Positions 44,310 through 54,331 are shown, numbered from the stretch's first letter. The stretch: DNA of 64,000 nt from Streptomonospora nanhaiensis (GCF_026642255.1 NZ_CP113264.1:5332001-5396000); one strand, 5' to 3'. Notes: generated from the sequence alone by a model not told the origin. Translations and numbers: made by a program.

Positions 44310-44587
44310 GCGTCCTCATCGACTCCGCGGTCTGGCCCGGGCCGCGCGGCCTGCTCTTCGCGCACCTGGTGAGCGACAGCTCCTTCGACGAACTGCACGC
44401 CTTCGCCCGCGCCATGGGGGTGGACCCGCGGGCGTTCGACCGCGACCACTACGACATCCCGGGCCACCTGCACGCCCGTGCGCTGGAGCTGGGCGCCGCG
44501 CACGTGACCGGGCGCGAGCTGGTCACCCGTCTGCGCGCGGCGGGGCTCCGGCGGCGCAAGGCCCCCAGGGTGGGCGGGCGGCCGTGA
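44306..44587 (+). CDS. DUF4031 protein
   Basis: A 93-residue DUF4031 protein starting MSVLIDSAVWPGPRGLLFAH, with FDELHAFARAMGVDPRAFD and the C-terminal VTGRELVTRLRAAGLRR. Family function is unknown. It overlaps the Lrp gene by 4 bases, so it is translated with it. An FDRDHYDIP segment is rich in possible metal ligands. Confidence 0.85.
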   Translation: MSVLIDSAVWPGPRGLLFAHLVSDSSFDELHAFARAMGVDPRAFDRDHYDIPGHLHARALELGAAHVTGRELVTRLRAAGLRRRKAPRVGGRP

Positions 44588-44594
44588 GGGCCCG

Positions 44595-44626
44595 CCCGGG
44601 GAGGCGCACGGCTCCCCCTCCCCGGG
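44595..44626. terminator. Terminator between DUF4031 and HD-protein genes
   Basis: Perfect 10-bp arms CCCGGGGAGG (44595-44604) and CCTCCCCGGG (44617-44626) in the 49-base convergent gap. Confidence 0.75.
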
Positions 44627-44636
44627 TGCGGGAGGG

Positions 44637-45302
44637 TCAGGGCGGCGGGGCGTCCAGGGGCGCCGGCGACGCCAGCCGGTCGAGTTCGGCGAGCATGTTG
44701 GCCCGGGCCCCGGCCTCCCAGTGCTCGCGGCCGAACGACGTGTGGAACAGGTGGGGCCCGTTCAGCAGGGACCGCAGGACCGCGGTGCGGCCCTCGCGGA
44801 ACACCCGGTCGGGGACATGGCGGTACTCGGCCCTGACCGCCGCCGTGTAGGCGAGGTACTCGTCGGCCGGCGCGCCCAGGACCGACAGGTCGGCGTCGCA
44901 GACGACCGCGCCGTCCGCGTCCCCCTCCTCGGGGCGGTGCGCCGCGGTCACACCCACCAGGCGCACCGCCTCGCGGACCCGCCCGGGCTCCACGCCGATC
45001 AGGGACAGCAGGCGCCCGGCGAGCTCGGCGCTCTCCTCCTCGTCCCGGCCGGGGCGCCCCTCGTACACCGCGTCGTGGAACCAGACCGCGTAGCGGACGC
45101 AGTCGGCGTCGCGCGCCTCCTCCTGGAGGACGTCGACGGCGCGGAGCGTCTCCCACAGGTGCAGGAGCGTGTGGTAGCGGCGGTGCGGCTCGTTCCAGCG
45201 GTCCAGGAGCTCCGCCCCGACCGCGGCCGCCTCGGGACCGCCCCCGGCCAGCCTCCGCCAGGCGGCGGCCAGCAGGACCGCCTCCTCCTCGTTCAGTGGC
45301 AA
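44637..45302 (-). CDS. HD-superfamily metal-dependent phosphohydrolase-like protein
   Basis: A 221-residue HD-fold protein. The pattern RRYHTLLHLWETL (metal His), AVWFHDAVYE (the HD pair) and the later CDADLSVLGAP (Asp) fits the predicted HD phosphohydrolase group that includes N-methyl-D-aspartate receptor NMDAR2C-like annotations in databases. The substrate is unknown. The start is TTG at 45302, with GGTGAGAG upstream and no better candidate. It stands alone, divergent from the MFS gene. Confidence 0.83.
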   Translation of the reverse strand: MPLNEEEAVLLAAAWRRLAGGGPEAAAVGAELLDRWNEPHRRYHTLLHLWETLRAVDVLQEEARDADCVRYAVWFHDAVYEGRPGRDEEESAELAGRLLSLIGVEPGRVREAVRLVGVTAAHRPEEGDADGAVVCDADLSVLGAPADEYLAYTAAVRAEYRHVPDRVFREGRTAVLRSLLNGPHLFHTSFGREHWEAGARANMLAELDRLASPAPLDAPPP

Positions 45303-45655
45303 GGTCTCTCACCGTTCACGCGGGTACCTCGGACACTCCCGGTCCTTCCCACCCGGGCGCGTCGCCACCCGGCCGGATCAGATGTCGGACGCGTCCGCCG
45401 TCCGTGCCCCGGGGGCGGGGACGGCGGACCGGTGCACGAGCACCGGGTCCACGGCCTCGCAGCGGGGCTCCCCGGCGTCCGTGCCGGGGCGGCCCCGCCA
45501 CCGGCCGGAACCCGCGGACACCCGGTGCGCAACCGGGCATCACGACGATTCTCGGCCATATCATGGGATGAATTTTGTCGTCTCCACTGATGGCCCGCGC
45601 AGGACCGCCGTGCTGGAATCCGGGGAGCGGGAACCACGAGCGGGACGGGGTCGGG
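45303..45655. promoter_or_regulatory. Divergent region between the HD and MFS genes
   Basis: No gene is supported in 353 bases. An AT-richer patch around 45555-45585 is the likely promoter for the MFS gene. I see no convincing operator. Confidence 0.3.
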
Positions 45656-46975
45656 ATGTCACCCATCGAGACACTGCGGCGGATGCACCGGATCGCCGGG
45701 TGGCCGCTGCTCCTCGCCAGTTTCCTGGCCCGCCTGCCCATCTCCATGGCCCTGATCGGCATGCTCACCCTCGTCACCGCCACCACCGGCAGTGTGGCGG
45801 CCGCCGGAGCGGTGGCCGGCGCCTTCGCCCTCGGCGAGGCCGTCGGCGGCCCGGTCATCGCCCGCTTCGCCGACCGGCACGGGCAGCGGACCCCCGTGCT
45901 CGTCATGGCGCTGGTCGACGCCGTCCTGATCGTCCTGCTGGTCCTCGCGGTCCGGTCCGGGACCCCGACCCCCGCCCTCGCGGCGCTGGCCGCGGTCACG
46001 GGCATGTGCCTGCCCCAGATGGGGCCCATGGCCAGGACCCGGTGGGTGGTGCTGATCCGCCGGGGACCCGACCGGGGCGCGGAACGGGAGCGCTCGGTGT
46101 CGGCCGCCATGTCGGTCGAGGGCGTACTCGACGAGGCCGCGTTCGTCCTCGGCCCCGCCCTCGTGGGCGTGCTCACCGTGACCCTCTCCCCGTCGGCCGG
46201 CGTGCTGGGCGCCGCCGCTCTCATCGGCGTGTTCGGGGCCGTGTTCGCCCTCCACCGGACCGCCCCGGCAGGGACGCCGCCGGTGCGCGGCTCGGAGGGC
46301 CGGATCGCCACCCCCGCCCTGCTCGTGCTCACCGCCCCCATGTTCTGCCAGGGGCTGTTCTTCGGCGGCATGTCCACCGGCGTGACCGCGTTCGCGGCGG
46401 CCTCGGGGTACGGGGACCTGTCCGGCCTGATGTACGCGGTGATGGGCGCCAGCAGCGCGGCGGCCGGGCTGCTGATGGCCTCCCTGCCCGCCGGGTTCTC
46501 CCTGACCGCCCGGACGCGGGTCGCGGCCGGGGGCCTGTTCGTGCTCAGCCTGCCCCTGTACCTGGACCACGGGCCGGCCACGCTCGCGGTGGCCGTCTTC
46601 GTGCTGGGCGCGGCGATCGGCCCGCACATCGTGAGCCTCTTCGGGCTCATCGAGCGGGCCGCCCCGCCCAGCCGCCTCTCCCAGTCGATGGCCGTCGTCC
46701 TGAGCAGCCTGATCCTCGGCCAGGCCCTGGGGTCCGTGGTCTCGGGCGCCGTCGCCGACGCGTACGGCCACCAGGGGGCGTTCGCCCTGGCCACGCTCGG
46801 CGGACTGGTCTCCTTCGCCGTCGCCGTCCTGGTGATGCGGGCCCGCTGGTACGCGCGGACCGGCGAGGCACGGGACGAGCCGGGGGCCGGAGCGAAACCC
46901 TCCGCCGCCCCCTCGGCGGGGACCCGTGCGGCGCCGCTCGCGGAGCCGGGTGATCCTGGGAACATCGGGCGTTAA
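45656..46975 (+). CDS. MFS transporter
   Basis: A 439-residue 12-helix MFS protein (MSPIETLRRMHRIAGWPLLL). ARFADRHGQRTPV is the loop 2-3 motif. It shares this and the P-Q-M-G-P-M-A-R-T-RW segment with the MFS protein at 33077, so the two are paralogues. I chose the ATG at 45656 (preceded by GACGGGGTCGGG); longer frames add non-membrane Pro/Gly sequence. Substrate unknown. The C-terminal 40 residues are a soluble Pro/Ala-rich tail. Confidence 0.86.
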   Translation: MSPIETLRRMHRIAGWPLLLASFLARLPISMALIGMLTLVTATTGSVAAAGAVAGAFALGEAVGGPVIARFADRHGQRTPVLVMALVDAVLIVLLVLAVRSGTPTPALAALAAVTGMCLPQMGPMARTRWVVLIRRGPDRGAERERSVSAAMSVEGVLDEAAFVLGPALVGVLTVTLSPSAGVLGAAALIGVFGAVFALHRTAPAGTPPVRGSEGRIATPALLVLTAPMFCQGLFFGGMSTGVTAFAAASGYGDLSGLMYAVMGASSAAAGLLMASLPAGFSLTARTRVAAGGLFVLSLPLYLDHGPATLAVAVFVLGAAIGPHIVSLFGLIERAAPPSRLSQSMAVVLSSLILGQALGSVVSGAVADAYGHQGAFALATLGGLVSFAVAVLVMRARWYARTGEARDEPGAGAKPSAAPSAGTRAAPLAEPGDPGNIGR

Positions 46976-47077
46976 GCCCGCGTTAAAGAGGGGTCCGTCC
47001 CCCTACACACCCACCTAGGCTTGTGGACCGTGCTCGAACTACTGACCAGCATCAATCCCCGGCGCAAAGAGGTGCCC

Positions 47078-47491
47078 GTGCCACAGCTCAACGGGCTCGC
47101 CCGCGTCACCCTCTCCGTGCGGGACCGCGACGAGAGCGTGCGCTTCTACCGCTCCGTCCTGGGTTTCAAGGTGCTCGGACGACGCGACCACGACGGCACA
47201 CTGCGCAGCGAGTGCCGTCACCCCGCGTCGGGCCTGATGGTCGCCCTCATCCAACACCGCGACAACTTCAAGAACCGGTTCGACCGCAGGCACTGCGGCC
47301 TGGACCGGCTCACCCTGGGCGTCGACAACCTCGGTGAGCTGGAGGCGTGGGAGGAGCGGTTCGCGGACATGGACGTGGAGCACTCCCCCGTCATGCACCG
47401 CGAGGAGGGCTCCACCCTGCTGTTCTACGACCCGGACGGCACCGAGCTCGGGCTGTTCTGCCCCGCGGAGCTGGACGCCGACGAGGACTGA
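47078..47491 (+). CDS. VOC-superfamily (glyoxalase/bleomycin-resistance-like) protein
   Basis: A 137-residue single VOC module pair: ARVTLSVRDRDESVRFYRSVLGF at the N-terminus and DRLTLGVDNLGELEAW, then LLFYDPDGTELGLF. The Glu in GTELGLF is kept, while the usual first metal His position is Arg, so metal binding is uncertain. I chose GTG at 47078 because AAGAGG lies 5 bases before it; GTG at 47021 would add 19 residues without family match. Convergent with the DeoR gene. Confidence 0.8.
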   Translation: MPQLNGLARVTLSVRDRDESVRFYRSVLGFKVLGRRDHDGTLRSECRHPASGLMVALIQHRDNFKNRFDRRHCGLDRLTLGVDNLGELEAWEERFADMDVEHSPVMHREEGSTLLFYDPDGTELGLFCPAELDADED

Positions 47492-47537
47492 TCCGCCCCC
47501 GCCGGCTCCGTCCCTCCCGGCACACGGGAAGGCCCTG

Positions 47538-48308
47538 TCAGTCGGTCTCGACCAGCTTGAGGCGCACGTCGCGCTCGCCCAGCTCGTCCACGGCCGAGCG
47601 CGGGAGCCGGTCGTCCGTGATGATCAGGTCGAACTCCTCCAGGCTGGCCACCCTGAAGGTGCCGAACTTGCCGTACTTGGTGCTGTCGACGGTGAGCACG
47701 CTCTTGGAGGCGATCCGCAGCAGCGCCTGCTTGGCGACCACCTTGGCCTCGGAGGGCGTGGTCGAGCCGCGGTCGACGTCCCACGAGCTGCTGGCGATGA
47801 AGGCCAGGTCCACGTTCACCTGCCGCAGGAAGTCGGCGGTGAACCGGCCGACCGAGGAGTGGTCGGAGTGCGAGACGACGCCGCCGGTGTGGATCAGTTC
47901 GATCCCCGGGTACTCCATCAGGTGCCCGACCACGTTGAAGTCGCTGGTGATGACCGTCAGGCCGACCTTGTCGGTGAGCAGCGGCACCATCTGGAGCGTG
48001 GTCGTCCCCGCGTCCAGGTAGATGGTGAAGTTCTCTCTGACCAGCTCCGCGGCGGCGCGCGCGATGGCGCGCTTGGCGGGGACCTCCAGCTGGGCCTTGG
48101 CCAGGTAGGAGGGTTCGCTCTTGAGCCGCGCCGCGAGCCGTACCCCACCGGTGACGGACAGGACCTTGCCGTCGTTCTCCAGCGCCTGGATGTCGCGCCG
48201 GACCGTCATGTGGGACACGGACAGCATCGACGTGAGCTCGTTGATACTCAGCACGTGACGCTCCTGGAGGAGCTTCAGGATGTGCTCTCGTCGCTGGTCC
48301 GGGATCAT
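47538..48308 (-). CDS. DeoR-family transcriptional regulator
   Basis: A 256-residue DeoR regulator: HTH RREHILKLLQERHVLSINEL and SVSHMTVRRDIQALE, followed by a sugar-phosphate isomerase-like effector domain with IYLDAGTTTLQMVP and STKYGKFGTF. Effectors of the family are phosphorylated sugars. I use the ATG at 48308 behind GAGGCGAACG. No sugar operon adjoins; it is divergent from the GDPD-fold gene at 48555 and may control it. Confidence 0.9.
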   Translation of the reverse strand: MIPDQRREHILKLLQERHVLSINELTSMLSVSHMTVRRDIQALENDGKVLSVTGGVRLAARLKSEPSYLAKAQLEVPAKRAIARAAAELVRENFTIYLDAGTTTLQMVPLLTDKVGLTVITSDFNVVGHLMEYPGIELIHTGGVVSHSDHSSVGRFTADFLRQVNVDLAFIASSSWDVDRGSTTPSEAKVVAKQALLRIASKSVLTVDSTKYGKFGTFRVASLEEFDLIITDDRLPRSAVDELGERDVRLKLVETD

Positions 48309-48554
48309 CGTTCGCCTCACACTCGGGGGCCGGCCATGGGGACACCGTGCGATCACGACGCCATGTAACAAAGTTTCCCAGCTCATCGCGCCCGGAACGG
48401 TGCTCTCCGGACGTGAGTCCTCTCGCAATCGCGGCGAAGGGGCCCGGCCGCTCCGGCCGGGGCGGGCCCGGGCCACCGCCGCCGCGGACCTTCTTGGTGG
48501 ATGTTTTTCCTGTTTGCGCCACGTGGGACGGCGGAATTTGCCACCCTTGACCGC

Positions 48555-49277
48555 ATGACGCTGTCCATCGCACTGCGCGGAGACACCGCCCGCTTCCCGG
48601 GCAACACGCTCCCGGCCCTGCGTTCAGCCTGGCGCGCCGGGGCCGATCTGGTCAAGATCGACGTCCACCTGACCTCGGACGGCTACTCCGTCCTGGTCGA
48701 CGAACGACTCGTGGCCCTTCCCGGTTCCCCGCCCCGCCCCGTGGACGGACTCACCCTGGCAGAACTCGCCGGGGTGCGCGACGACGTGGAACGGCGCATA
48801 CCCACCCTGATGGAGGTCCTGGCCGAGTTCGGCGCCCACGGGCCCCCGCCCCTGCTCGTCGGCGCGGACACGCCGAGGGCCGCGCTGGCCGCGGACACGC
48901 TCCTGCGCGAACGCGGGTTCGGCGACCAGGTGCTCTTCACCGGTTCGGCCGAGACCCTCGGCGCGCTCCGGGCCAAGAGCCCCGGCGCCCGGCTCCTGGC
49001 GGTCTGGGAGCAGCCGGACATGCCTCCGGACGAGGCCGTCCGCGCCCTGGGACCGGAGTTCCTGGGCGCGCACCACACGCTCGTGACCCGGGAAGCGGTC
49101 GACGAGATGCACCGCTTCGGGTATCGCGTCACGGCCTGGGCCGTGAACGAGTTCCCGGAGATGGCGCGTCTGATCGGCATGGGCGTCGACGCGCTCGCCA
49201 CGGAGCGGATCGCCGACCTCGTGTCGCTGACGAGCGGTCGGGGCCGGGGAGGGGCGACGGCGGTCGGGGCCGTCTGA
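48555..49277 (+). CDS. GDPD-fold protein with lost catalytic residues (probable pseudoenzyme)
   Basis: A 240-residue TIM-barrel protein of the glycerophosphodiester phosphodiesterase family. The scaffold is clear: ALRGDTARFPGNTLPALRSA, GADLVKIDVHLTSDG, IPTLMEVLAEF, and near the end VTAWAVNEFPEMARLIGMGV with TERIADL. The active site is not intact. The first His of the H-R-G motif is Leu7, the Glu of E-N-T is Gly16, the metal Glu of E-x-D is Lys34 (Asp36 stays), and the second catalytic His is Val48. Hydrolysis is therefore unlikely. The start is ATG at 48555. Cytosolic, divergent from the DeoR gene. Confidence 0.8.
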   Translation: MTLSIALRGDTARFPGNTLPALRSAWRAGADLVKIDVHLTSDGYSVLVDERLVALPGSPPRPVDGLTLAELAGVRDDVERRIPTLMEVLAEFGAHGPPPLLVGADTPRAALAADTLLRERGFGDQVLFTGSAETLGALRAKSPGARLLAVWEQPDMPPDEAVRALGPEFLGAHHTLVTREAVDEMHRFGYRVTAWAVNEFPEMARLIGMGVDALATERIADLVSLTSGRGRGGATAVGAV

Positions 49278-49522
49278 GCCCCGGGCCCCGGTCGCGGGCG
49301 CGGGCGGGAGGGCACGTTCCCGGAGCCCGCCGGGGGCCGTTCCGGCGCGTGGCCGCCGTGCCCGCGGGGGCTCGGCGCCCGCGGCCGTTCCCCGCCCCGT
49401 CGGGTTCCGCCGTTCCACGCCGCTTCCGGCCACCCCGCGGATACCCTGGAAAGCGATGGCCCCTCGGGTGAAGACCGCGCACCCCTCTCCTTCCCTGCGC
49501 CCTCCCGACGACGAGAACCCCT

Positions 49523-50143
49523 ATGACGGCCCACACCTCGCCCCGCGCGCTCCGAGCCGCCGCCCCGGTCCTGGACTGTGCCGCGCGCCTCTTCGCCCGG
49601 CACGGCTCGCGCGGACCGGGCGTGTCCGAGCTGATCCGCCGCATCGCCCTGGAGACCGGGGCGGACACGGCCTCCCTCCGCAGGGCGTTCCCCACCCGCA
49701 CCGACCTGGCCTACGCCGTCGTGCTCAGGTCCGCACACGAGCGGGTCGACGGCCAGCTGGCCGCGGACCGGCCGGACCTGCCCGCCGTCGAACGCATGGC
49801 CTCGCTGGTCAGACGCCATGTGGAGACCGGCTGGCGGCACCGGGCCGCGTCAGCCCTGGCACACGAGCTGCTGCCGGTGCTGCGGGCCGTCCACCCCGCG
49901 CGCCACAGGGAGGTCGGCTCCCTCCTGCGCCTCTACCGGGAGCACATGCGCGGGATCATCGAGGACGGCGCGGCCGCGGGCGCCTTCGCCGTACGCGACC
50001 CCGGCCGGGCCGCCGACGAGGTGCTGGAGACCCTCGACTCGCTCCTGTACTGGTACGACCCGGATGCGGGGCTGAGCCTGGACGGCCTCGGCGCCGTCTA
50101 CGTGGACCTGGTCGTCCACCACCACCTGGGCTCCCCCAGGTGA
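49523..50143 (+). CDS. TetR-like transcriptional regulator
   Basis: A 206-residue TetR-fold protein. The N-terminal helix-turn-helix region is LDCAARLFARHGSRGPGVSEL with ALETGADTASLRRAFPTRTDL, matching the TetR layout though the recognition helix is unusual. The C-terminal domain (RAVHPARHREVGSLLRLYREH, VLETLDSLLYWYDPDAGL) is the ligand part. ATG at 49523. It faces the SGNH hydrolase gene convergently. Target unknown. Confidence 0.78.
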   Translation: MTAHTSPRALRAAAPVLDCAARLFARHGSRGPGVSELIRRIALETGADTASLRRAFPTRTDLAYAVVLRSAHERVDGQLAADRPDLPAVERMASLVRRHVETGWRHRAASALAHELLPVLRAVHPARHREVGSLLRLYREHMRGIIEDGAAAGAFAVRDPGRAADEVLETLDSLLYWYDPDAGLSLDGLGAVYVDLVVHHHLGSPR

Positions 50144-50152
50144 GGGGCGGGC

Positions 50153-52132
50153 TCACCCGCCGACGAGCTGCTGGAGGTCCACCGACTCGGCCAGCGCCCG
50201 CAGTCCCGCGTCCCCGGGGTGGATGTGGTCACCGGAGTCGTAGGCGGGCAGGAGGCGGGCAGGGTCGGCCGGGTCGCGCAGGACCGCGTCGAAGTCCCAC
50301 ACCCCGTCGAACGGCGACGCCGGGTCACCGATCTGCGTGCGCAGGTAGGCGTTGACCTGCTGCCGTGCCTGCTCGACCTCCGGAGTGCAGCGCCGCTCCC
50401 CCCCGCAGGGACCGAGCGTGGCCACGAACACCCGGACGCCGCGCGCCTCGGCCAGCCGGGCGATCTGGCCGAGCCCGCTGATCACCGCGTCCGGGGAGGT
50501 GCCCCAGCGCAGGTCGTTGATCCCCGCGAAGACGACCACGGTCTCCACGCCGCTCTGCGCGAACACGTCCCTCTGGACCCGGTGGACCATGGCGACCCCG
50601 CTGGGGTTGGTGGACACCCCCTCCCCCGGGTACCCGTCGGTGACCACGTGGTTCCCGGCCACGCCGACGTTGAGCACACCGGGGTTGAGCACACCGGGCT
50701 GTGCCGCGAGGCGTGTGCTCAGCACGTCCGGCCAGCGGCTGTGGGCGTCGCGGGTGGACCGCGTCCCGTCGGTGAGGGAGTCGCCGAAGGCCACGATCGC
50801 GCCGGGCCCGTCGGCGACCTCGATACCGGTCAGGAAAGGCCACTGCGCCACACGCCCGGTGAACGGCGCCCCGGTGGTGTCGAGCGTCTGGTCGCCGCTG
50901 CCCGGCTCGCTGCTGTAGTTGGTGTCCACCGCGGCGTAGTGCACGGGGGCCGCGGTCACCAGTTCGGGGAGGTGGAAGCTCACCAGGACGTCGGTGTGCG
51001 GCGGCAGGAGGATCTCCACCGGGTCGCTGAACACCTGTCCGCCCGCCGGGATGACGGTGTCGGCGCGTCCGTCGAAGGTGAGGGGGACCGCGGCCCCGCG
51101 CGTGCCGGCGGCGTCCCCCTGCAGCGCCAGCGAGGCGGCGCCCACCGTGACGGGCTCCGCGGCGAAGGTGTTGTCGAGGCGGATCCTGGCGACGTGCCCT
51201 CCGGCGGTGGTGCGGACCGACAGGCGCAGGGTCTGGTCCTGCCAGGGGCCGACCTCCAGGTACCCGGAGGTGGCCCGCGCCCAGGAGCCGGTCCAGCCGG
51301 AGGAGGGGCGGCCGTCCACGGAGAACAGGTGCAGGCGGCCCCCGTCCCCGTCCACCCGCGGCAGGACCACGTGGGAGACCTCCCGGGCCGGGTCGACGGG
51401 CACGCTGCGCGCGTACAGGCGCACGGAGCCGAGGGTGGGGCTCGGTCCGCCGACGCCGGCGGAGTTGGCGTAGGGCAGCGAGAGCGCCGCGTCCCCCGCG
51501 GGTCCCTCGACCCAGTCGGGGACGGAGAGGACGAACTCCTGCTCCGTGCCGTCCGTGTAGACCACGCGGCCCGTTCCGTGGACCGCGGGGCCGCCACCGG
51601 CGCCGCCGATCCGCGTGGCGGTGGCCAGGAAGGTGAGCGATCCGTAGCGGTCCTCGTCCAACCGGAGCAGCTGGCCGTCCGAGACCACGTGGTCGGGGCG
51701 CCCGGGGGCGTAGTCGGGGAGCTCGAGCTCGGTGCCCAGGAGGACCACCTCGCGGCCGGGAGTCCACCCGGCGGCGGCCAGGGCCTGCGAGGAGAGGCTG
51801 TGGCCCGCGCCGTCGAGGTCGACGTTGGCGGCGGAGTTGTCCCGGGAGATGCCGATCTCGTCCACGAGGCTGGCGAAGGGGGTGCCGATGGCCCGGGGCG
51901 CCGCCTGCTCCTGCCGGTCCTGGACGCCCGCGTCCCCGTCACGCGAGGTCACGACGTAGAAGGCGGTCACGAGGACCGTCGCCACGAGGGCTGCCGCCGC
52001 GCCGCGGAGCAGGTGCGGGGCGAGGTCGTCACGTCTGCGGCGGTGCGCGCCGCGCCCCCCGGTCCCATCAGCGCCCAACGCTCGCCCTTCCCGATGAAGT
52101 TCCACCGACGTGTCGGACGACGCCGGGAGCAC
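50153..52132 (-). CDS. Secreted or anchored SGNH/GDSL hydrolase
   Basis: A 659-residue exported protein. An Arg-rich cytosolic start is followed by a membrane or signal helix near residues 42-62 (LLRGAAAALVATVLVTAFYVV). Residues 85-420 are a beta-rich region of unknown type. Residues 435-659 are an SGNH hydrolase with block I FGDSLTDG, the oxyanion Gly in NVGVAGNHVV, Asn in FAGINDLRWG and the Asp-x-x-His pair in DHIHPGDAG. A GDSL-type esterase acting outside the cell is expected. GTG at 52132 has a poor ribosome site; TTG at 52078, after GGGAAGGGCGAG, may be the true start. Confidence 0.85.
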   Translation of the reverse strand: MLPASSDTSVELHREGRALGADGTGGRGAHRRRRDDLAPHLLRGAAAALVATVLVTAFYVVTSRDGDAGVQDRQEQAAPRAIGTPFASLVDEIGISRDNSAANVDLDGAGHSLSSQALAAAGWTPGREVVLLGTELELPDYAPGRPDHVVSDGQLLRLDEDRYGSLTFLATATRIGGAGGGPAVHGTGRVVYTDGTEQEFVLSVPDWVEGPAGDAALSLPYANSAGVGGPSPTLGSVRLYARSVPVDPAREVSHVVLPRVDGDGGRLHLFSVDGRPSSGWTGSWARATSGYLEVGPWQDQTLRLSVRTTAGGHVARIRLDNTFAAEPVTVGAASLALQGDAAGTRGAAVPLTFDGRADTVIPAGGQVFSDPVEILLPPHTDVLVSFHLPELVTAAPVHYAAVDTNYSSEPGSGDQTLDTTGAPFTGRVAQWPFLTGIEVADGPGAIVAFGDSLTDGTRSTRDAHSRWPDVLSTRLAAQPGVLNPGVLNVGVAGNHVVTDGYPGEGVSTNPSGVAMVHRVQRDVFAQSGVETVVVFAGINDLRWGTSPDAVISGLGQIARLAEARGVRVFVATLGPCGGERRCTPEVEQARQQVNAYLRTQIGDPASPFDGVWDFDAVLRDPADPARLLPAYDSGDHIHPGDAGLRALAESVDLQQLVGG

Positions 52133-52371
52133 GGTGGTTGTGAGACGTGGGACACCTCTGCGCCCCGAACGGCCGCCAGTTTAGACGAGCCGTCCCCGCT
52201 CACACGGTCGTTCGGAGCATGTTCCGGACCGCGTCTGTGGGCACTTCCGGGCGGTCCGGAGTCCGGGGGAACACAGGGGTTCCCCGTCTCGCACGACGCC
52301 CGCCCGGCGGCCGGACGGACGGACGACAGGACCGGACGGCCCCTCTCCGAACGGTACGCAGAGGAATCCGT

Positions 52372-52752
52372 ATGAATAAGACATACGCGCCGAAAGTCCA
52401 CGAAGTTCACCAGGGCGGACACGGGTCCGCCCCCACCCCCTGCGGACGAAGGGGTTCTCCACCGGCCGAGGGCGGAGGGGCCCGGACCCGCGAACGGGGA
52501 CCGGCGGGTCACGGACCGGCCGACCCCGACGAGCGCCCCGATGGCCGCACCTCGGCATTACCGCCACCGAGGATACCGGGATCTTCGGCACTCCTCCCCA
52601 CGAAACCCGCCACCACCGGACGCACCCCGACCCATGGGGCTCTCGGGAGCCCGGAACCGGCACACGGGGCGGCCGGGACGGGAGGGACCGGCGCACCCGC
52701 CGCACGCCCCTCCGGGGCACTGGGAGGATCACACGGCCAATACAGGGACTAA
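52372..52752 (+). CDS. Possible small protein of unknown function
   Basis: A 126-codon frame opening MNKTYAPKVHEVHQGGHGSA behind AGAGGAATCCGT, a very good ribosome site, in a region otherwise without genes. The rest is Pro/Gly/Arg-rich and unlike a folded protein, with no domain I recognise. It may be a short expressed peptide whose true length is uncertain, or chance. It lies in the 52133-52991 gap upstream of the SGNH gene on the other strand; the remainder of that gap shows nothing except the tRNA terminator. Confidence 0.25.
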   Translation: MNKTYAPKVHEVHQGGHGSAPTPCGRRGSPPAEGGGARTRERGPAGHGPADPDERPDGRTSALPPPRIPGSSALLPTKPATTGRTPTHGALGSPEPAHGAAGTGGTGAPAARPSGALGGSHGQYRD

Positions 52753-52933
52753 TCCCCCACAAGTAGCAGAATAGGACGGACGCGGCCTTGATGTCCTACT
52801 TCGGATTTACGCGAGGTACTTGGACGGGGCCGGGACCGGGTTCGACGACTTCCGAGGCCCGAAACTTCCACGCGTATTCGGCGCGGCCACCGGACGGAAC
52901 CGTGGAAGTCCGTAGCCGACCGTAGGGCACAAG

Positions 52934-52974
52934 AAAGCGCCGCTGGCCTGTATCCGCAGGTCGGCGGCGCTTTT
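52934..52974 (-). terminator. Terminator of the CAU tRNA gene
   Basis: Arms AAAGCGCCGC (52934-52943) and GCGGCGCTTT (52964-52973), with further pairing CCTG/CAGG inside. On the minus strand it follows the tRNA by about 19 bases and ends in TTTCTT; on the plus strand it ends in TTTT. Confidence 0.8.
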
Positions 52975-52991
52975 GGTGTGCCTGGAGGGGG

Positions 52992-53065
52992 TAGGCCGGG
53001 CAGGACTCGAACCCGCGACCCAGGGATTATGAGTCCCCTGCTCTAACCAACTGAGCTACCGGCCC
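52992..53065 (-). tRNA. tRNA with CAU anticodon (Ile2 or elongator Met)
   Basis: A 74-base cloverleaf on the minus strand: acceptor GGGCCGG with CCGGCCT (a G-T first pair), D arm GCTCAGTTGGTTAGAGC, anticodon loop CTCATAA, T arm GCGGG-TTCGAGT-CCTGC. The anticodon CAU fits Met or the lysidine-modified Ile2 tRNA. The C4-G69 and C5-G68 pairs and the overall likeness to bacterial Ile2 tRNA favour Ile2, but sequence alone does not settle it. CCA is not encoded. Confidence 0.93.
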
Positions 53066-53287
53066 GCCGTCGTCGGCAAACGTCATCCTAACAGGGTGTG
53101 TCCGGCGTTTCCGCGCCGTAAATCCGTTACAGGACAGGCCCTGCTGGGACCGGGTGCGCGGGCGCGCCGCGAACACCGCACCTGGGTCCCGGGCCCCGAG
53201 GGGGCTCGGTCTAGGGTGGTGGAGTGCGGCGCGCGACTGGACGGACCCCAGCGCCCGGCACCGACGCCGCGTATGACCCGTTGGTAA

Positions 53288-54316
<1,029 letters not shown>

Positions 54317-54331
54317 GGCCGCAGGGCCGCT

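Noticed and set aside
34390-45302. A natural-product biosynthetic cluster (glycosyltransferase, PhzF, E1-alpha-like, TetR/MFS, kynurenine genes)
   Set aside because: There is no PKS, NRPS, terpene, RiPP or phenazine core gene, and the genes are split by terminators and opposite strands.
52992-53065. Calling the CAU tRNA initiator tRNA-fMet
   Set aside because: It lacks the three consecutive G-C pairs of the initiator anticodon stem and has a paired first position (G-T), so it is Ile2 or elongator Met.
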